Assembly (NCBI GenBank): GCA_035651595.1
Contig: DASRFJ010000032.1
Coordinates: 1-16,868, forward strand
Length of the DNA: 16,868 nucleotides
Source: JAFARZ01 sp035651595
GTDB taxonomy: Bacteria > Actinomycetota > Actinomycetes > Streptosporangiales > Streptosporangiaceae
Direction of reading: 5' to 3'
Each line of letters opens with the position of its first letter. Within the stretch, counting starts at the first letter, position 1. The translations under genes were made by a program, and so were the position numbers. Positions 1 to 7,112 of this stretch are shown here, piece by piece. A model generated the notes under the pieces. That model was not told the origin of the DNA and did no database searches. It saw only the letters and a program-made list of their open reading frames with translations.

Positions 1-207
1 CCGCTCGCCCGCGCCGCGCACCAGGATCTCCAGCGCCTCGAGCAGATGCTCCAGGTACGGCGCGCCGGTCGGCCGGCGCTGGTCGCCATGCCAGGTCGTC
101 GCGAACCGCACCGCCCGGGCGACCGCCTCCGCCGTCGTCGCTGGAAGCACCTCGCGCACCTCCGGTTCCGCGGCCGCCCAGTCGTGCCAGCGGGTGAACG
201 TCTCCAC
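1..207 (-). CDS. HD-domain hydrolase, RelA/SpoT hydrolase-like (N-terminal part, cut by window edge)
   Basis: Sixty-nine codons read leftward from a GTG at 207 and run off the window. The visible protein starts METFTRWHDWAAAEPEV and contains ATTWHGDQRRPTGAPYLEHL at about residues 36-55. This matches the AHxGQxRxSGxPYxxH signature at the start of the HD domain of RelA/SpoT enzymes and small MESH1-type hydrolases. His54 lies where those enzymes place their first metal-binding His. The later HD pair and remaining metal ligands lie beyond the window, so activity cannot be judged. The short N-terminus suggests a small stand-alone hydrolase rather than a full synthetase/hydrolase, which is inference. 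The family removes pyrophosphate from (p)ppGpp or related nucleotides. A CAGAAT box lies seven bases upstream of the GTG and may be a -10 for a near-leaderless transcript. It is divergent from the glycosyltransferase gene at 626. Confidence 0.7.
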   Translation of the reverse strand, partial: METFTRWHDWAAAEPEVREVLPATTAEAVARAVRFATTWHGDQRRPTGAPYLEHLLEALEILVRGAGER

Positions 208-251
208 ACCCCAGATTCTGCCAGCACCCCCCAGCCGAACCGCACCGTACC

Positions 252-284
252 CGCATGAACACTTTCTGTGATCACACCCATGCG
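252..284. repeat. Inverted repeat CGCATG/CATGCG enclosing the palindrome TGTGATCACA
   Basis: CGCATG at 252-257 and CATGCG at 279-284 are exact inverted repeats. Between them, at 267-276, is the perfect ten-base palindrome TGTGATCACA. It resembles two CRP half-sites with no spacer, so it does not match the spaced CRP consensus. A dimeric regulator site for one of the divergent genes is plausible but unproven. Confidence 0.4.
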
Positions 285-373
285 CCGGGGCGCGGAAGCG
301 AGCGGGCCGGATCATTGCGGGACAGCGGCAGGCTCGGCCGGCATCGGTTAACGTGCCGGATTTGCCCTTCGTG

Positions 374-408
374 GTAACGGGGCCCCTAGTTACGAGGGTC
401 GATCGACC
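374..408. repeat. Two adjacent palindromes (374-393 and 397-408)
   Basis: GTAAC at 374-378 and GTTAC at 389-393 are inverted around a GGGGCCCC core. Three bases later GGTCGATCGACC (397-408) is a perfect 12-base palindrome. GTTACG occurs again just downstream at about 434. Clustered twofold-symmetric sites in a divergent region suggest operators; the regulator is unknown. Confidence 0.45.
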
Positions 409-613
409 ACAAAGGGAAATCTTCCACGTTGTTACGGAACTGCCGGTGTCCTCCTATCCCAGTTGCCGCACACTGCACTCCAGGCACAGGCTGCGCGCGC
501 GGGCCGCCAGCGCCCGGCGGCCGGCCCGGCCACGCGCACGCAATTCGCCAGCAAGATCCGATCCGGGGTAAGTGTCCGTGGTGCTGAGGCCGGATCGGCA
601 GGGGGACAGGGCC

Positions 614-619
614 TAGAGT
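614..619 (+). promoter_or_regulatory. -10 box TAGAGT of a leaderless promoter for the GT-C gene
   Basis: TAGAGT lies exactly six bases before the GTG at 626, so transcription would begin at or next to the start codon. The same hexamer and spacing occur before the ATG at 8055. No convincing -35 was found at 17-18 bases upstream. Confidence 0.55.
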
Positions 620-625
620 GGGTCC

Positions 626-2815
626 GTGCGTGTTGGACCCCGGGGCGACGGCGAGTCGGTTGGTGCTGGTGAGGCTGCCGTGATCGAGTCTACGGGGACC
701 GATAGCACGGTCTTTGCGCGTGCCCCCGCGGACTCGTCGCCGGCGGGGCGGACGTTCGGTGCGATGACCGTGGTGCCGGCACTGCTCGCCGTGGCGTGGC
801 TGCTGCCCGGGCTCCCGCTGGTGCTGGCCCACCGGTTCACCGTGCTGCCGATGGTGTTCATCGCGGCGCCGCTCGCCGTCGGGCTGTGCTACGTCGTGCT
901 GCGCCGGATGCCCGCACCGCGCGGCGCGGTCCCCTGGTGGACGGTCGCGGCGACCGCGGCGGTGGCCGTGGTGTTCGCCGCGTGGCAGATCTGGATGCGC
1001 ACCCAGCAGATCATCTACCTGCGCGATCCGGCGACGTACCTCCAGGTCGGATACTGGATCGCGCACCACGGATCGCTGGCGATCCCGCAAGGTACCGCGG
1101 CGTTCGGCGGGTCGCATCCGGGGCTCTCGTTCGCGAGCATGAACTACTACCCGCGCAGCACCGGAATCGTGCCCCAGTTCATGACGGGCTTCCCGGTCGT
1201 GGTGGCGGGCGCGGTGTGGCTGGGCGGTATCCCGGCGGCGCTGGTGCTTACGCCGCTGGCGGGCGGCTGCGCGATCCTGGCGTTCGGCGGACTGGCGGGA
1301 CGCCTGATCGGGGCCCGCTGGGCGCCGGCCGCGGCGCTGGTGCTGGCGCTCAGCCTGCCGCAGATCTACACCAGCCGGAGCACGTTCAGCGAGCCGATCG
1401 CGGAATTGCTGCTGTTCGCCGGGCTGAGCCTGCTCGCCGACTCGCTGCGGCACCGAGCCGGCCAACTGGAGCTGGCCGCTGTTGCCGGCCTCACGCTCGG
1501 ACTGACGATCTTCGTCCGGCTCGACGGGCTCAGCGACATCCTGCCGGTGATTCCGTTTCTCGGCGTCCTGCTGGCCGCCCGCCGTCGTCAGGCGGTGCCG
1601 TTCGGTACTGGCCTGGTGATCGGTGTCGGGTACGGGCTGCTCGACGGCTACCTGCTGTCCCGGCCGTACCTGGACCTGGAGCAGCCGTCGCTGCGTCCGC
1701 TCGCGCTGATCACCGAGGCGGCGGTGCTCCTGACCGTGGTGGGCGTCCTGCTCGCGTGGAGCCCGCGGGCGCGCGCCTGGGCCTTCGGCGAGGTGCCCGC
1801 CAAGGTTACCGGCCAGCTCCGGCGCTGGCTGCCCGAGGCCGGCGCGGTGCTGACGCTGCTGATCTTCGTGGGGTTCGCGATCCGCCCGCTGGTGCAGACC
1901 GTGGCCGGGGAGACGATCCCGTCCTCGATCGCGTACGTGGCCGAGTTGCAGAAGCTCGCCCACCTGCCCGTCGACGGCCGGCAGCAGTATTACCAGGACA
2001 GCCTCTACTGGGTGATCTGGTACATCGGCGTGCCGACCGTGCTGCTTGGCGCCTTCGGCCTGGCGCTGCTGGTCCGGCAGAGCCTGCGCGCGCTGGTCAC
2101 GTGGCGCGACCCGGACGGCTCGGTGCGGGCGTGGGCGCTGCCGCTGATGATCGCGCTGTGGGTGATCGTCAGCGTGCTGTACCGCCCGGCTGTGTCACCG
2201 GACCAGCCGTGGGCCAGCCGCAGGCTGGTGCCGTTCGTCCTGCCGGGCCTGATTCTCGGCGCGGTGTGGGCCGCCTCGTGGCTGAAGGAACGCGCGATCG
2301 CGGTGGGCGCCACCCGGGTCCCGGTCGGCGCGGTGGCGGGCTGCTGTGTCGTGGCGCTGGCCATCCCCACCGTATGGACCACGTTCGGGATCAGCCTCAC
2401 GCCGCGGCCGACCGCGCACGGCATGGCCTTCAAGCGAATCGGGGCGGGTGAGCTGACCGCGGTCCAGCGGCTGTGCCGGGCGATCGGCGCGGGCTCGTCC
2501 GTGGTGATCCTCGACCAGCTCACCGCCGACCGGTTCGCCCAGGTGGTCCGCGGCCAGTGCGACACGCCCGCCGCGGTGCTGGCGGCTCCAACGCAAGCCG
2601 AGGTCGGGGTCGTGGTGCAAGGGATCAGGCTGGCCGGGCGGCGTCCGGTGCTGCTGGCCCAGTCCCAGCCGGAGCTGACCCCGTACACCGGCGCGCCCAC
2701 CGAGGTGGTCAACCTGCTGACCACCCAGGAGGCGCACCTGCTGACCACGCCGCCCACGAGGACCTGGGGGATTCATTACACGGTGTGGATGTCGGTACCC
2801 ACGGTGAGCGAGTAG
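626..2815 (+). CDS. Polytopic GT-C (GT39/PMT-like) membrane glycosyltransferase
   Basis: A 729-residue protein with about a dozen hydrophobic segments over residues 48-600 and a less hydrophobic C-terminal tail. The first extracytoplasmic loop carries RDPATYLQVGYWIAHHGSLA (about 133-152). This fits the GT-C pattern in which an acidic residue soon after the first membrane segments (here Asp134) is catalytic. GT-C enzymes transfer sugars from polyprenyl-phosphate donors on the outer face of the membrane. The GTG at 626 is preferred because TAGAGT lies six bases upstream (leaderless). A GTG at 680 with GGTGAGG before it is a real alternative and would remove 18 poorly conserved-looking residues. 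The stop TAG (2813-2815) is shared with the -10 box of the next gene. The following GT2 gene resembles enzymes that make such donors, so the two may work in sequence. The sugar and acceptor cannot be read from the sequence. Confidence 0.75.
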   Translation: MRVGPRGDGESVGAGEAAVIESTGTDSTVFARAPADSSPAGRTFGAMTVVPALLAVAWLLPGLPLVLAHRFTVLPMVFIAAPLAVGLCYVVLRRMPAPRGAVPWWTVAATAAVAVVFAAWQIWMRTQQIIYLRDPATYLQVGYWIAHHGSLAIPQGTAAFGGSHPGLSFASMNYYPRSTGIVPQFMTGFPVVVAGAVWLGGIPAALVLTPLAGGCAILAFGGLAGRLIGARWAPAAALVLALSLPQIYTSRSTFSEPIAELLLFAGLSLLADSLRHRAGQLELAAVAGLTLGLTIFVRLDGLSDILPVIPFLGVLLAARRRQAVPFGTGLVIGVGYGLLDGYLLSRPYLDLEQPSLRPLALITEAAVLLTVVGVLLAWSPRARAWAFGEVPAKVTGQLRRWLPEAGAVLTLLIFVGFAIRPLVQTVAGETIPSSIAYVAELQKLAHLPVDGRQQYYQDSLYWVIWYIGVPTVLLGAFGLALLVRQSLRALVTWRDPDGSVRAWALPLMIALWVIVSVLYRPAVSPDQPWASRRLVPFVLPGLILGAVWAASWLKERAIAVGATRVPVGAVAGCCVVALAIPTVWTTFGISLTPRPTAHGMAFKRIGAGELTAVQRLCRAIGAGSSVVILDQLTADRFAQVVRGQCDTPAAVLAAPTQAEVGVVVQGIRLAGRRPVLLAQSQPELTPYTGAPTEVVNLLTTQEAHLLTTPPTRTWGIHYTVWMSVPTVSE

Positions 2816-2818
2816 CCT
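2813..2818 (+). promoter_or_regulatory. -10 box TAGCCT overlapping the GT-C stop codon
   Basis: TAGCCT begins with the stop codon of the upstream gene and lies eight bases before the GTG at 2827. The same hexamer lies six bases before the rnhA start on the other strand. It may give the GT2 gene its own near-leaderless transcript besides read-through. No clear -35 was seen. Confidence 0.4.
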
Positions 2819-2826
2819 CTGCCTTC

Positions 2827-3720
2827 GTGGATACCCCGCATGCGACGATCGTGCTGCCGTGCTACAACGAGGAAGAGCACGTGCTGCTCGAGGTGGAGCG
2901 GATCTGCGCGGCGATGGACAAGAGCGGCATCTCCTACGAGCTGCTCGCCGTTGACGACGCGTCGACCGACCACACGCTGGCGAAGCTGCGCGCGGCCGAA
3001 CAGGACTTTCCCCAGCTGCGGGTCGTCCACTTCCCGCGCAACGGCGGCTCAGGCACGGTGCGCCGGATCGGCACGCAGCAGGCCCGCGGCGAGATCGTGG
3101 TGTGGACCGACGCCGATCTGACATACCCCAACGAGCGGATACCCGAGCTAGTCGGCATTCTCGACGAGAATCCGGACGTGGACCAGGTGGTGGGCGCGCG
3201 GACCAGCGAGGAAGGCACGTTCAAGGTGTTCCGGGTACCGGCCAAGTGGTTCGTCCGCAAGCTCGCCGAACGCCTGGTGAACTCCCAGATCCCGGACCTG
3301 AACTCCGGCCTGCGCGCGTTCCGGCGTGAGGTGTCGCTGCCCTACCTGCGGTTGCTGCCGCCCGGGTTCTCCTGCGTCACCACGATCACGCTCGCGTTCT
3401 TGTCGAATGAGCACGAGGTGCGGTACATCCCGATCGAGTACGCCAAGCGGGCCGGCCGGTCGAAGTTCCACTTCTTCTCCGACGCGTACCGTTACCTGCT
3501 CCAGGTGCTGCGCATGGTGATGTACTTCAACCCGCTCAAGGTGCTGATGCCGCCGGCGCTGTCCCTGCTCGGCCTCGGCGTGGCCAAGGGGATCTACGAC
3601 CTGATCGTGCACCACTGGCACATCGCCAACGACACGCTGCTCGTGTTCGTGACCGGCCTGATCCTGGCCTCGCTGGCGCTGCTGGCGGACCTGATCGTGC
3701 GCTCCCGCGCGGATACATGA
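2827..3720 (+). CDS. GT2 glycosyltransferase, polyprenyl-phosphate sugar synthase-like, two C-terminal membrane segments
   Basis: A 297-residue GT-A fold family 2 enzyme. The nucleotide-binding start TIVLPCYNEEEHV (7-19), the VDDASTD motif with Asp43/Asp44 and the metal-binding TDADLTYP with Asp95 and Asp97 are all present. After the catalytic domain come two hydrophobic segments at about 233-255 and 265-287. This layout matches DPM1/GtrB-like enzymes that load a sugar from a nucleotide donor onto polyprenyl phosphate at the inner face of the membrane. GTG 2827 is the first start that gives a normal GT2 N-terminus, and it lies just after a -10-like box with no Shine-Dalgarno sequence. The stop overlaps the ATG of the next gene by four bases, so the two are translationally coupled. 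A plausible role is donor supply for the GT-C enzyme at 626; substrate unknown. Confidence 0.85.
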   Translation: MDTPHATIVLPCYNEEEHVLLEVERICAAMDKSGISYELLAVDDASTDHTLAKLRAAEQDFPQLRVVHFPRNGGSGTVRRIGTQQARGEIVVWTDADLTYPNERIPELVGILDENPDVDQVVGARTSEEGTFKVFRVPAKWFVRKLAERLVNSQIPDLNSGLRAFRREVSLPYLRLLPPGFSCVTTITLAFLSNEHEVRYIPIEYAKRAGRSKFHFFSDAYRYLLQVLRMVMYFNPLKVLMPPALSLLGLGVAKGIYDLIVHHWHIANDTLLVFVTGLILASLALLADLIVRSRADT

Positions 3721-4808
3721 AGGTCTCGATCGTCGGTCCCGCTCACCCGTACAAGGGCGGTGGCGCCCGCCACACCACCGAGCTGGCGCACCGGTTGCGC
3801 ACCGCCGGGCATGACGTGGTCATCGAGTCGTGGCGCGCGCAGTATCCGGCGCGCCTGTACCCGGGTCAGCAGACCGTCGACGAACCCGAGGGCGAGCCGT
3901 TCCCGGCGACCCGCCGCCGGCTTGCCTGGTACCGCCCCGACGGCTGGTTCGCCGCTGGGCGTCGGCTACGTCGCGCGGACCTGGTAGTGTTCGCGCTGAT
4001 CACGCCCATCCAGGTGCCCGCATACCTGACGATGCTCGCCGCCCTGCGGCATCGCGCCAGGGTCGTGGTCATCTGCCACAACGTGCTACCGCACGAGCGC
4101 CGTCCCGGCGACGTCCCGCTGGTCCGCGCCCTCCTTCGTCGTGCCGACAGCGTGGTGGTCCACTCGGCCGAGCAAGCCGGTCTCGCTCGGTCCCTGGCTC
4201 CCCGCACTCCCGTCGCGGTCGCCGCACTGCCACCGCACCTGCCCGTTACTGTCGCGCCAGTCCCCACGGCCCCGGATGGCCCGGGGGTGCGGCTGCTGTT
4301 CTTCGGGATCGTGCGGCCCTACAAGGGGCTCGACGTGCTGCTGCGGGCGCTGGCCGAGGTGCCGCAGACGGTCACGCTGACGGTGGCCGGGGAGTTCTGG
4401 GGCGGGCCCGCCGGAACCGAGAAGCTGATCGCGGAGCTGGGGATCGGTGACCGGGTGACGCTGCGGCCCGGCTACGTGCCGGCGAGTGAGATCCCCGCGC
4501 TGTTCGCCGCGGCGGACGTGCTCGTGCTGCCGTACCGGGAGGCAACCGCGTCGCAGAACGCACTGCTCGCGTTCGCGCACGGCGTGCCGGTGATCACGAC
4601 GACCGCGGGGAGACTGGCCGAGCATGTCATGGACGGGGTGAACGGGATAACCGCGGCGCCCGGAGATGCCGATGACATGCTCCGGGCGCTGCGGGCGGTC
4701 AGCGAGCCGGCCACCGTCGCTCGCCTGCGGTCCGGGGTCCGCCCCGTCGACCCCGGGCCCGCCTGGTCGGACTACCTGCGCGCGCTGGTTACCGTTGCCC
4801 GAACCTGA
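3717..4808 (+). CDS. GT4-family glycosyltransferase (GT-B fold)
   Basis: A 363-residue soluble protein. The N-terminus MKVSIVGPAHPYKGGGARHTTELAHRL has the glycine-rich acceptor-side loop of GT4 enzymes. The C-terminal half has FFGIVRPYKGLDVLLRAL (about 196-213) and DVLVLPYREATASQNALLAFAHGVPVI, the nucleotide-sugar site. The second Glu of the classical EX7E motif is Leu here, as in several GT4 subgroups with a TQSG-like sequence, so this is not clearly a defect. The start overlaps the GT2 stop as ATGA. The enzyme probably adds a sugar from a nucleotide donor on the cytosolic side in the same glycan pathway as its two neighbours. The 3' end overlaps the convergent anti-sigma-like gene by 20 bases, so there is no room for a terminator between them. 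Confidence 0.85.
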   Translation: MKVSIVGPAHPYKGGGARHTTELAHRLRTAGHDVVIESWRAQYPARLYPGQQTVDEPEGEPFPATRRRLAWYRPDGWFAAGRRLRRADLVVFALITPIQVPAYLTMLAALRHRARVVVICHNVLPHERRPGDVPLVRALLRRADSVVVHSAEQAGLARSLAPRTPVAVAALPPHLPVTVAPVPTAPDGPGVRLLFFGIVRPYKGLDVLLRALAEVPQTVTLTVAGEFWGGPAGTEKLIAELGIGDRVTLRPGYVPASEIPALFAAADVLVLPYREATASQNALLAFAHGVPVITTTAGRLAEHVMDGVNGITAAPGDADDMLRALRAVSEPATVARLRSGVRPVDPGPAWSDYLRALVTVART

Positions 4809-5520
4809 TGTCGGCCGGGTCGACGGCGACCTGCACGATCGTCTGGCCCTTCTTGGGGCTCGGCAGCTCACGGACCTCCGGTGGCGGCGCGGGATGGTAC
4901 TGGCAGGCGGTGAGCGTGCCGGTCACGAGATAGGTCGATGAACCCGGTCCGCCTTCGTGGATGGTCTGGTTCCCGACCGTGACCACCTTGTCTGGGCCGT
5001 CGGAGATCCCGAAGATCAACGACTGGCCTGGCTTGAGGTGGCTCGGGTTGATCTGCATCCGCCAGCTGCCCTTCGGTGCGGCGTCGAACTGCGGAATCGT
5101 GTACAGGCCGTCCGGCATGTGGTAGTCGACCGGGCCGTTGACCGCGGCCGCGTCCGGTTCCTCGCAATACTCGCCAGCCGGGATGTAGACAACCATCGCC
5201 GGGATGCCGTCGGCCTGGAGCTGGCTGGACAGTTGCGACGTGTGCCGGTAGTCGGTGAGCGTGATCGTCACCACGCCGTCCGGCGCACGCTGGACGGCGA
5301 AGCCGGTCAGCTTCGCGCTGGCCGGCGGCGCGGCGCCGTGTGACGCAGCCACGGCGATGCCGACGGCCGCCGCCGTCGCCAAGGACGCCGCGGCGATGAA
5401 CCGGCGGCTCGGCTGCCACGCACGGCGGGACGGGGCGGGGACGTCGAGCGCGCGTGTGGCCACAAGCTGCCGTAGCTCGGCGAGGCGCTCGTGCTCCAGC
5501 CGAGTGAGTGCGTCGTTCAT
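4789..5520 (-). CDS. Anti-sigma-factor-like single-pass membrane protein without zinc motif
   Basis: A 243-residue protein encoded directly after the ECF sigma gene with an ATGA overlap. Residues 1-40 are cytosolic, basic and partly helical (MNDALTRLEHERLAELRQLV). Residues 41-60 form one membrane segment. The remaining 180 residues are predicted outside the membrane and include the two cysteines Cys118 and Cys222 and a proline-rich stretch near the end (HPAPPPEVRELP). The HxxxCxxC signature of zinc anti-sigma factors is absent. Position, coupling and topology suggest it holds the sigma factor at the membrane through its N-terminus and senses something outside through the large C-terminal domain. 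I recognise this layout from actinobacterial sigma operons, but the name is by context, not by a conserved domain. It is convergent with the GT4 gene and overlaps its end by 20 bases. Confidence 0.6.
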   Translation of the reverse strand: MNDALTRLEHERLAELRQLVATRALDVPAPSRRAWQPSRRFIAAASLATAAAVGIAVAASHGAAPPASAKLTGFAVQRAPDGVVTITLTDYRHTSQLSSQLQADGIPAMVVYIPAGEYCEEPDAAAVNGPVDYHMPDGLYTIPQFDAAPKGSWRMQINPSHLKPGQSLIFGISDGPDKVVTVGNQTIHEGGPGSSTYLVTGTLTACQYHPAPPPEVRELPSPKKGQTIVQVAVDPADIRFGQR

Positions 5521-6071
5521 GTTGCTTCCCTCACGAAGTCGAAATCGGGCCGGGTTCCGGTTGGCACGGCCTTGAGCTGGCGTCGGGCCCGGTGCAGCCG
5601 GACCCTGGCGGTGACGGGCGGGATCCCCAGCGCGGCCGCCGCCTCGGTGACGGTGAGCCCGTCGATGTCGACGAGCTCGATGACGGCCCGCGGCCCCGGC
5701 GGCAGGTCGGCTACCGCCGCCAGCAACGCGCGCCCCGCCCGCTCGGCGTCGATCTGCTCCTCCAGCCGGGAGATGTCATCGACGTCCAGGGGGCGCCGGC
5801 CCGCGTGCCGCAGCAGCTTGTCGACCCGTCTGGCCGCCTGCCTGCGCTCCGTGGCCAGCACGTTGCGGGCGATGCCGAACAACCAGGCCGACTCGCTGCC
5901 GCGAGAGGGCTGGAAGCTGTCCGCCCCTTCGATGGCTGCCAGGAACACCTCGGTGGTCAGGTCATCGACCAGGTGCGGGTCGGTGACCCGGCGCGCGACG
6001 AAGCCGGTAACCGACCGGACGTGCCGGCGGTAGAAGGCCTCGAAGAGATCGGGATCTCGTCCTAGGTTCAT
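5517..6071 (-). CDS. ECF-family RNA polymerase sigma factor
   Basis: A 184-residue protein with the two-domain ECF layout. Region 2 spans about 8-75 and includes FYRRHVRSVTGFVARRV and AWLFGIARNVLATERRQ. Region 4 spans about 118-172 with LPPGPRAVIELVDIDGLTVTEAA and the recognition helix area IPPVTARVRLHRARRQL. There is no C-terminal extension, unlike the sigma factor at 14039-15016. It directs core polymerase to its own target promoters; the targets cannot be read here. The start ATG lies four bases after the stop of the flippase-like gene, with no good Shine-Dalgarno sequence, so translation probably depends on re-initiation. The stop overlaps the start of the anti-sigma-like gene. The three genes read as one transcript from 7014 leftward. 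Confidence 0.9.
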   Translation of the reverse strand: MNLGRDPDLFEAFYRRHVRSVTGFVARRVTDPHLVDDLTTEVFLAAIEGADSFQPSRGSESAWLFGIARNVLATERRQAARRVDKLLRHAGRRPLDVDDISRLEEQIDAERAGRALLAAVADLPPGPRAVIELVDIDGLTVTEAAAALGIPPVTARVRLHRARRQLKAVPTGTRPDFDFVREAT

Positions 6072-6075
6072 GAAG

Positions 6076-7014
6076 TTACTTGGTAACGGGCACCGGAAGC
6101 GTTTCCTCGTGCCGGCGCCGCCGGACGCACAACCCTGCGCCGGCCCACAGCAGGTCCCCGATCGTCATCACCATGCGCGACGCCAGCGCGACCACCAGGG
6201 CCGACGCAGTCGGCATGACCGGTGAGAGCACGGCGACAAGCGCCGCCTCACGCGGCCCGATGCCGCCGGGGAAGAAGATGATGACGAAGCCGGCCGCCCA
6301 CGACAGCGCGTACGCACCGAACGACAGCGCCAGCACGTGCAGGTCGCTGCCCTTGGCGAACTGGCTGATCAGCAGCCAGGCGTGCAGCCCGTAACAGCCC
6401 CATCCGGCGAATGTCCAGCCGAGCGCCCGGCCCATGCCGGGGATGCTGACCGCCTTCTCCAGCGGCTCCTGCCGGGCTATCCGGAGCACGGGGTCGAGGA
6501 GGTATTTGACGACCTTCGGATGCAGGCAGGCGATCGCGAACGGAGTTATCGCCAGCACCCACCAGTACTTCCGCACCGCGACCGAAGAGGTCAGCGGCAG
6601 CGTAATGCCGGCCACCACGAGCGCCGCCACCAGCGTCGTGGCCATTCCCATCAGGCTCGCCGTCACGCTCCGGCGGCGGGGTACTTCGTAGTCGCGGGCG
6701 AGTTCGACCTGGGCGGCGACCGCCCACACCGCGCCCGGCACGTACTTGCCGAGCTGGCCGATGAACATCACCCGGATCGCGGCCAGCACGGGCAGCTCCG
6801 AACCGAGATCGGCGAGCAGCGTCCGCCAGGCCATCATCGCGCAGCCAAGGCCGGCCAGCACGCAGAGGCCGGCCCACGCCACGTCCCAGCCATCCAGCTT
6901 GTCCAGCGCCGCCTGCACCTGCGTCCACTGAGACGCCAGGCCCCAGACCGCCAGGCCGACGACCGCGACCAGCAGGATGGCGCGGAGCCAGCGGCTCTGG
7001 GCGAGATGACGCAC
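6076..7014 (-). CDS. Flippase-like polytopic membrane protein (UPF0104 / LPG-synthase membrane-domain family)
   Basis: A 312-residue protein with about eight hydrophobic segments and the family landmarks GQLGKYVPGAVW (about 90-101) and IIFFPGGIGPREAALVAVL (about 248-266). This is the membrane half of MprF-like proteins and of stand-alone YbhN/AglD-like proteins, often found with glycosyltransferases and proposed to move lipid-linked molecules across the membrane. No aminoacyl-transferase half is present. GTG 7014 is chosen because TACCCT lies exactly six bases upstream (leaderless) and the protein then begins MRHLAQSRWLRAILLVAV, a normal start before the first membrane segment. A longer frame to 7146 adds 44 residues without membrane or family character. 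It is the first gene of the operon with the sigma and anti-sigma-like genes and lies close to the glycosyltransferase trio, so a role in envelope lipids or glycans is likely. Confidence 0.8.
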   Translation of the reverse strand: MRHLAQSRWLRAILLVAVVGLAVWGLASQWTQVQAALDKLDGWDVAWAGLCVLAGLGCAMMAWRTLLADLGSELPVLAAIRVMFIGQLGKYVPGAVWAVAAQVELARDYEVPRRRSVTASLMGMATTLVAALVVAGITLPLTSSVAVRKYWWVLAITPFAIACLHPKVVKYLLDPVLRIARQEPLEKAVSIPGMGRALGWTFAGWGCYGLHAWLLISQFAKGSDLHVLALSFGAYALSWAAGFVIIFFPGGIGPREAALVAVLSPVMPTASALVVALASRMVMTIGDLLWAGAGLCVRRRRHEETLPVPVTK

Positions 7015-7020
7015 GCCGCT

Positions 7021-7049
7021 AGGGTATCCGGCCCGCTGGCTGGCGGTAA
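7021..7049 (-). promoter_or_regulatory. Leaderless promoter of the flippase/sigma/anti-sigma operon
   Basis: Read leftward: TTACCG (7049-7044) as a weak -35, a 17-base spacer, TACCCT (7026-7021) as the -10, then six bases to the GTG at 7014. The divergent EamA gene starts at 7113, leaving 98 bp for both promoters. Confidence 0.5.
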
Positions 7050-7112
7050 TTGAGCCAAAGTTGACCGCATCGGTCCTGGTTAGCCCGGATACCAGGTGGC
7101 AGCGTACTGGAT

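Larger units (their letters stand above)
208..625. other. Divergent intergenic region, no gene seen
   Basis: This 418-bp stretch separates the leftward HD hydrolase and the rightward glycosyltransferase genes. Open frames here lack convincing starts or coding character and look like GC-bias artefacts. It holds several short palindromes (252-284 and 374-408) and, at its right end, the -10 box of the glycosyltransferase gene. The first half is less GC-rich than the flanking genes. It is probably a regulatory region for both genes. Confidence 0.6.

Noticed and set aside
267..276. TGTGATCACA as a CRP binding site
   Set aside because: CRP half-sites need a six-base spacer; here the halves are joined directly.
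386..1963. A 525-codon open frame on the minus strand opposite the GT-C gene
   Set aside because: It is made of Arg/Gly/Gln/His-rich sequence without hydrophobic core or motifs, opposite a clear membrane protein gene; a product of high GC at third positions.
2473..2826. Extension of the GT2 gene upstream into the GT-C gene
   Set aside because: The extra 118 codons are a shifted frame of the GT-C gene; the GT2 fold starts right after GTG 2827.
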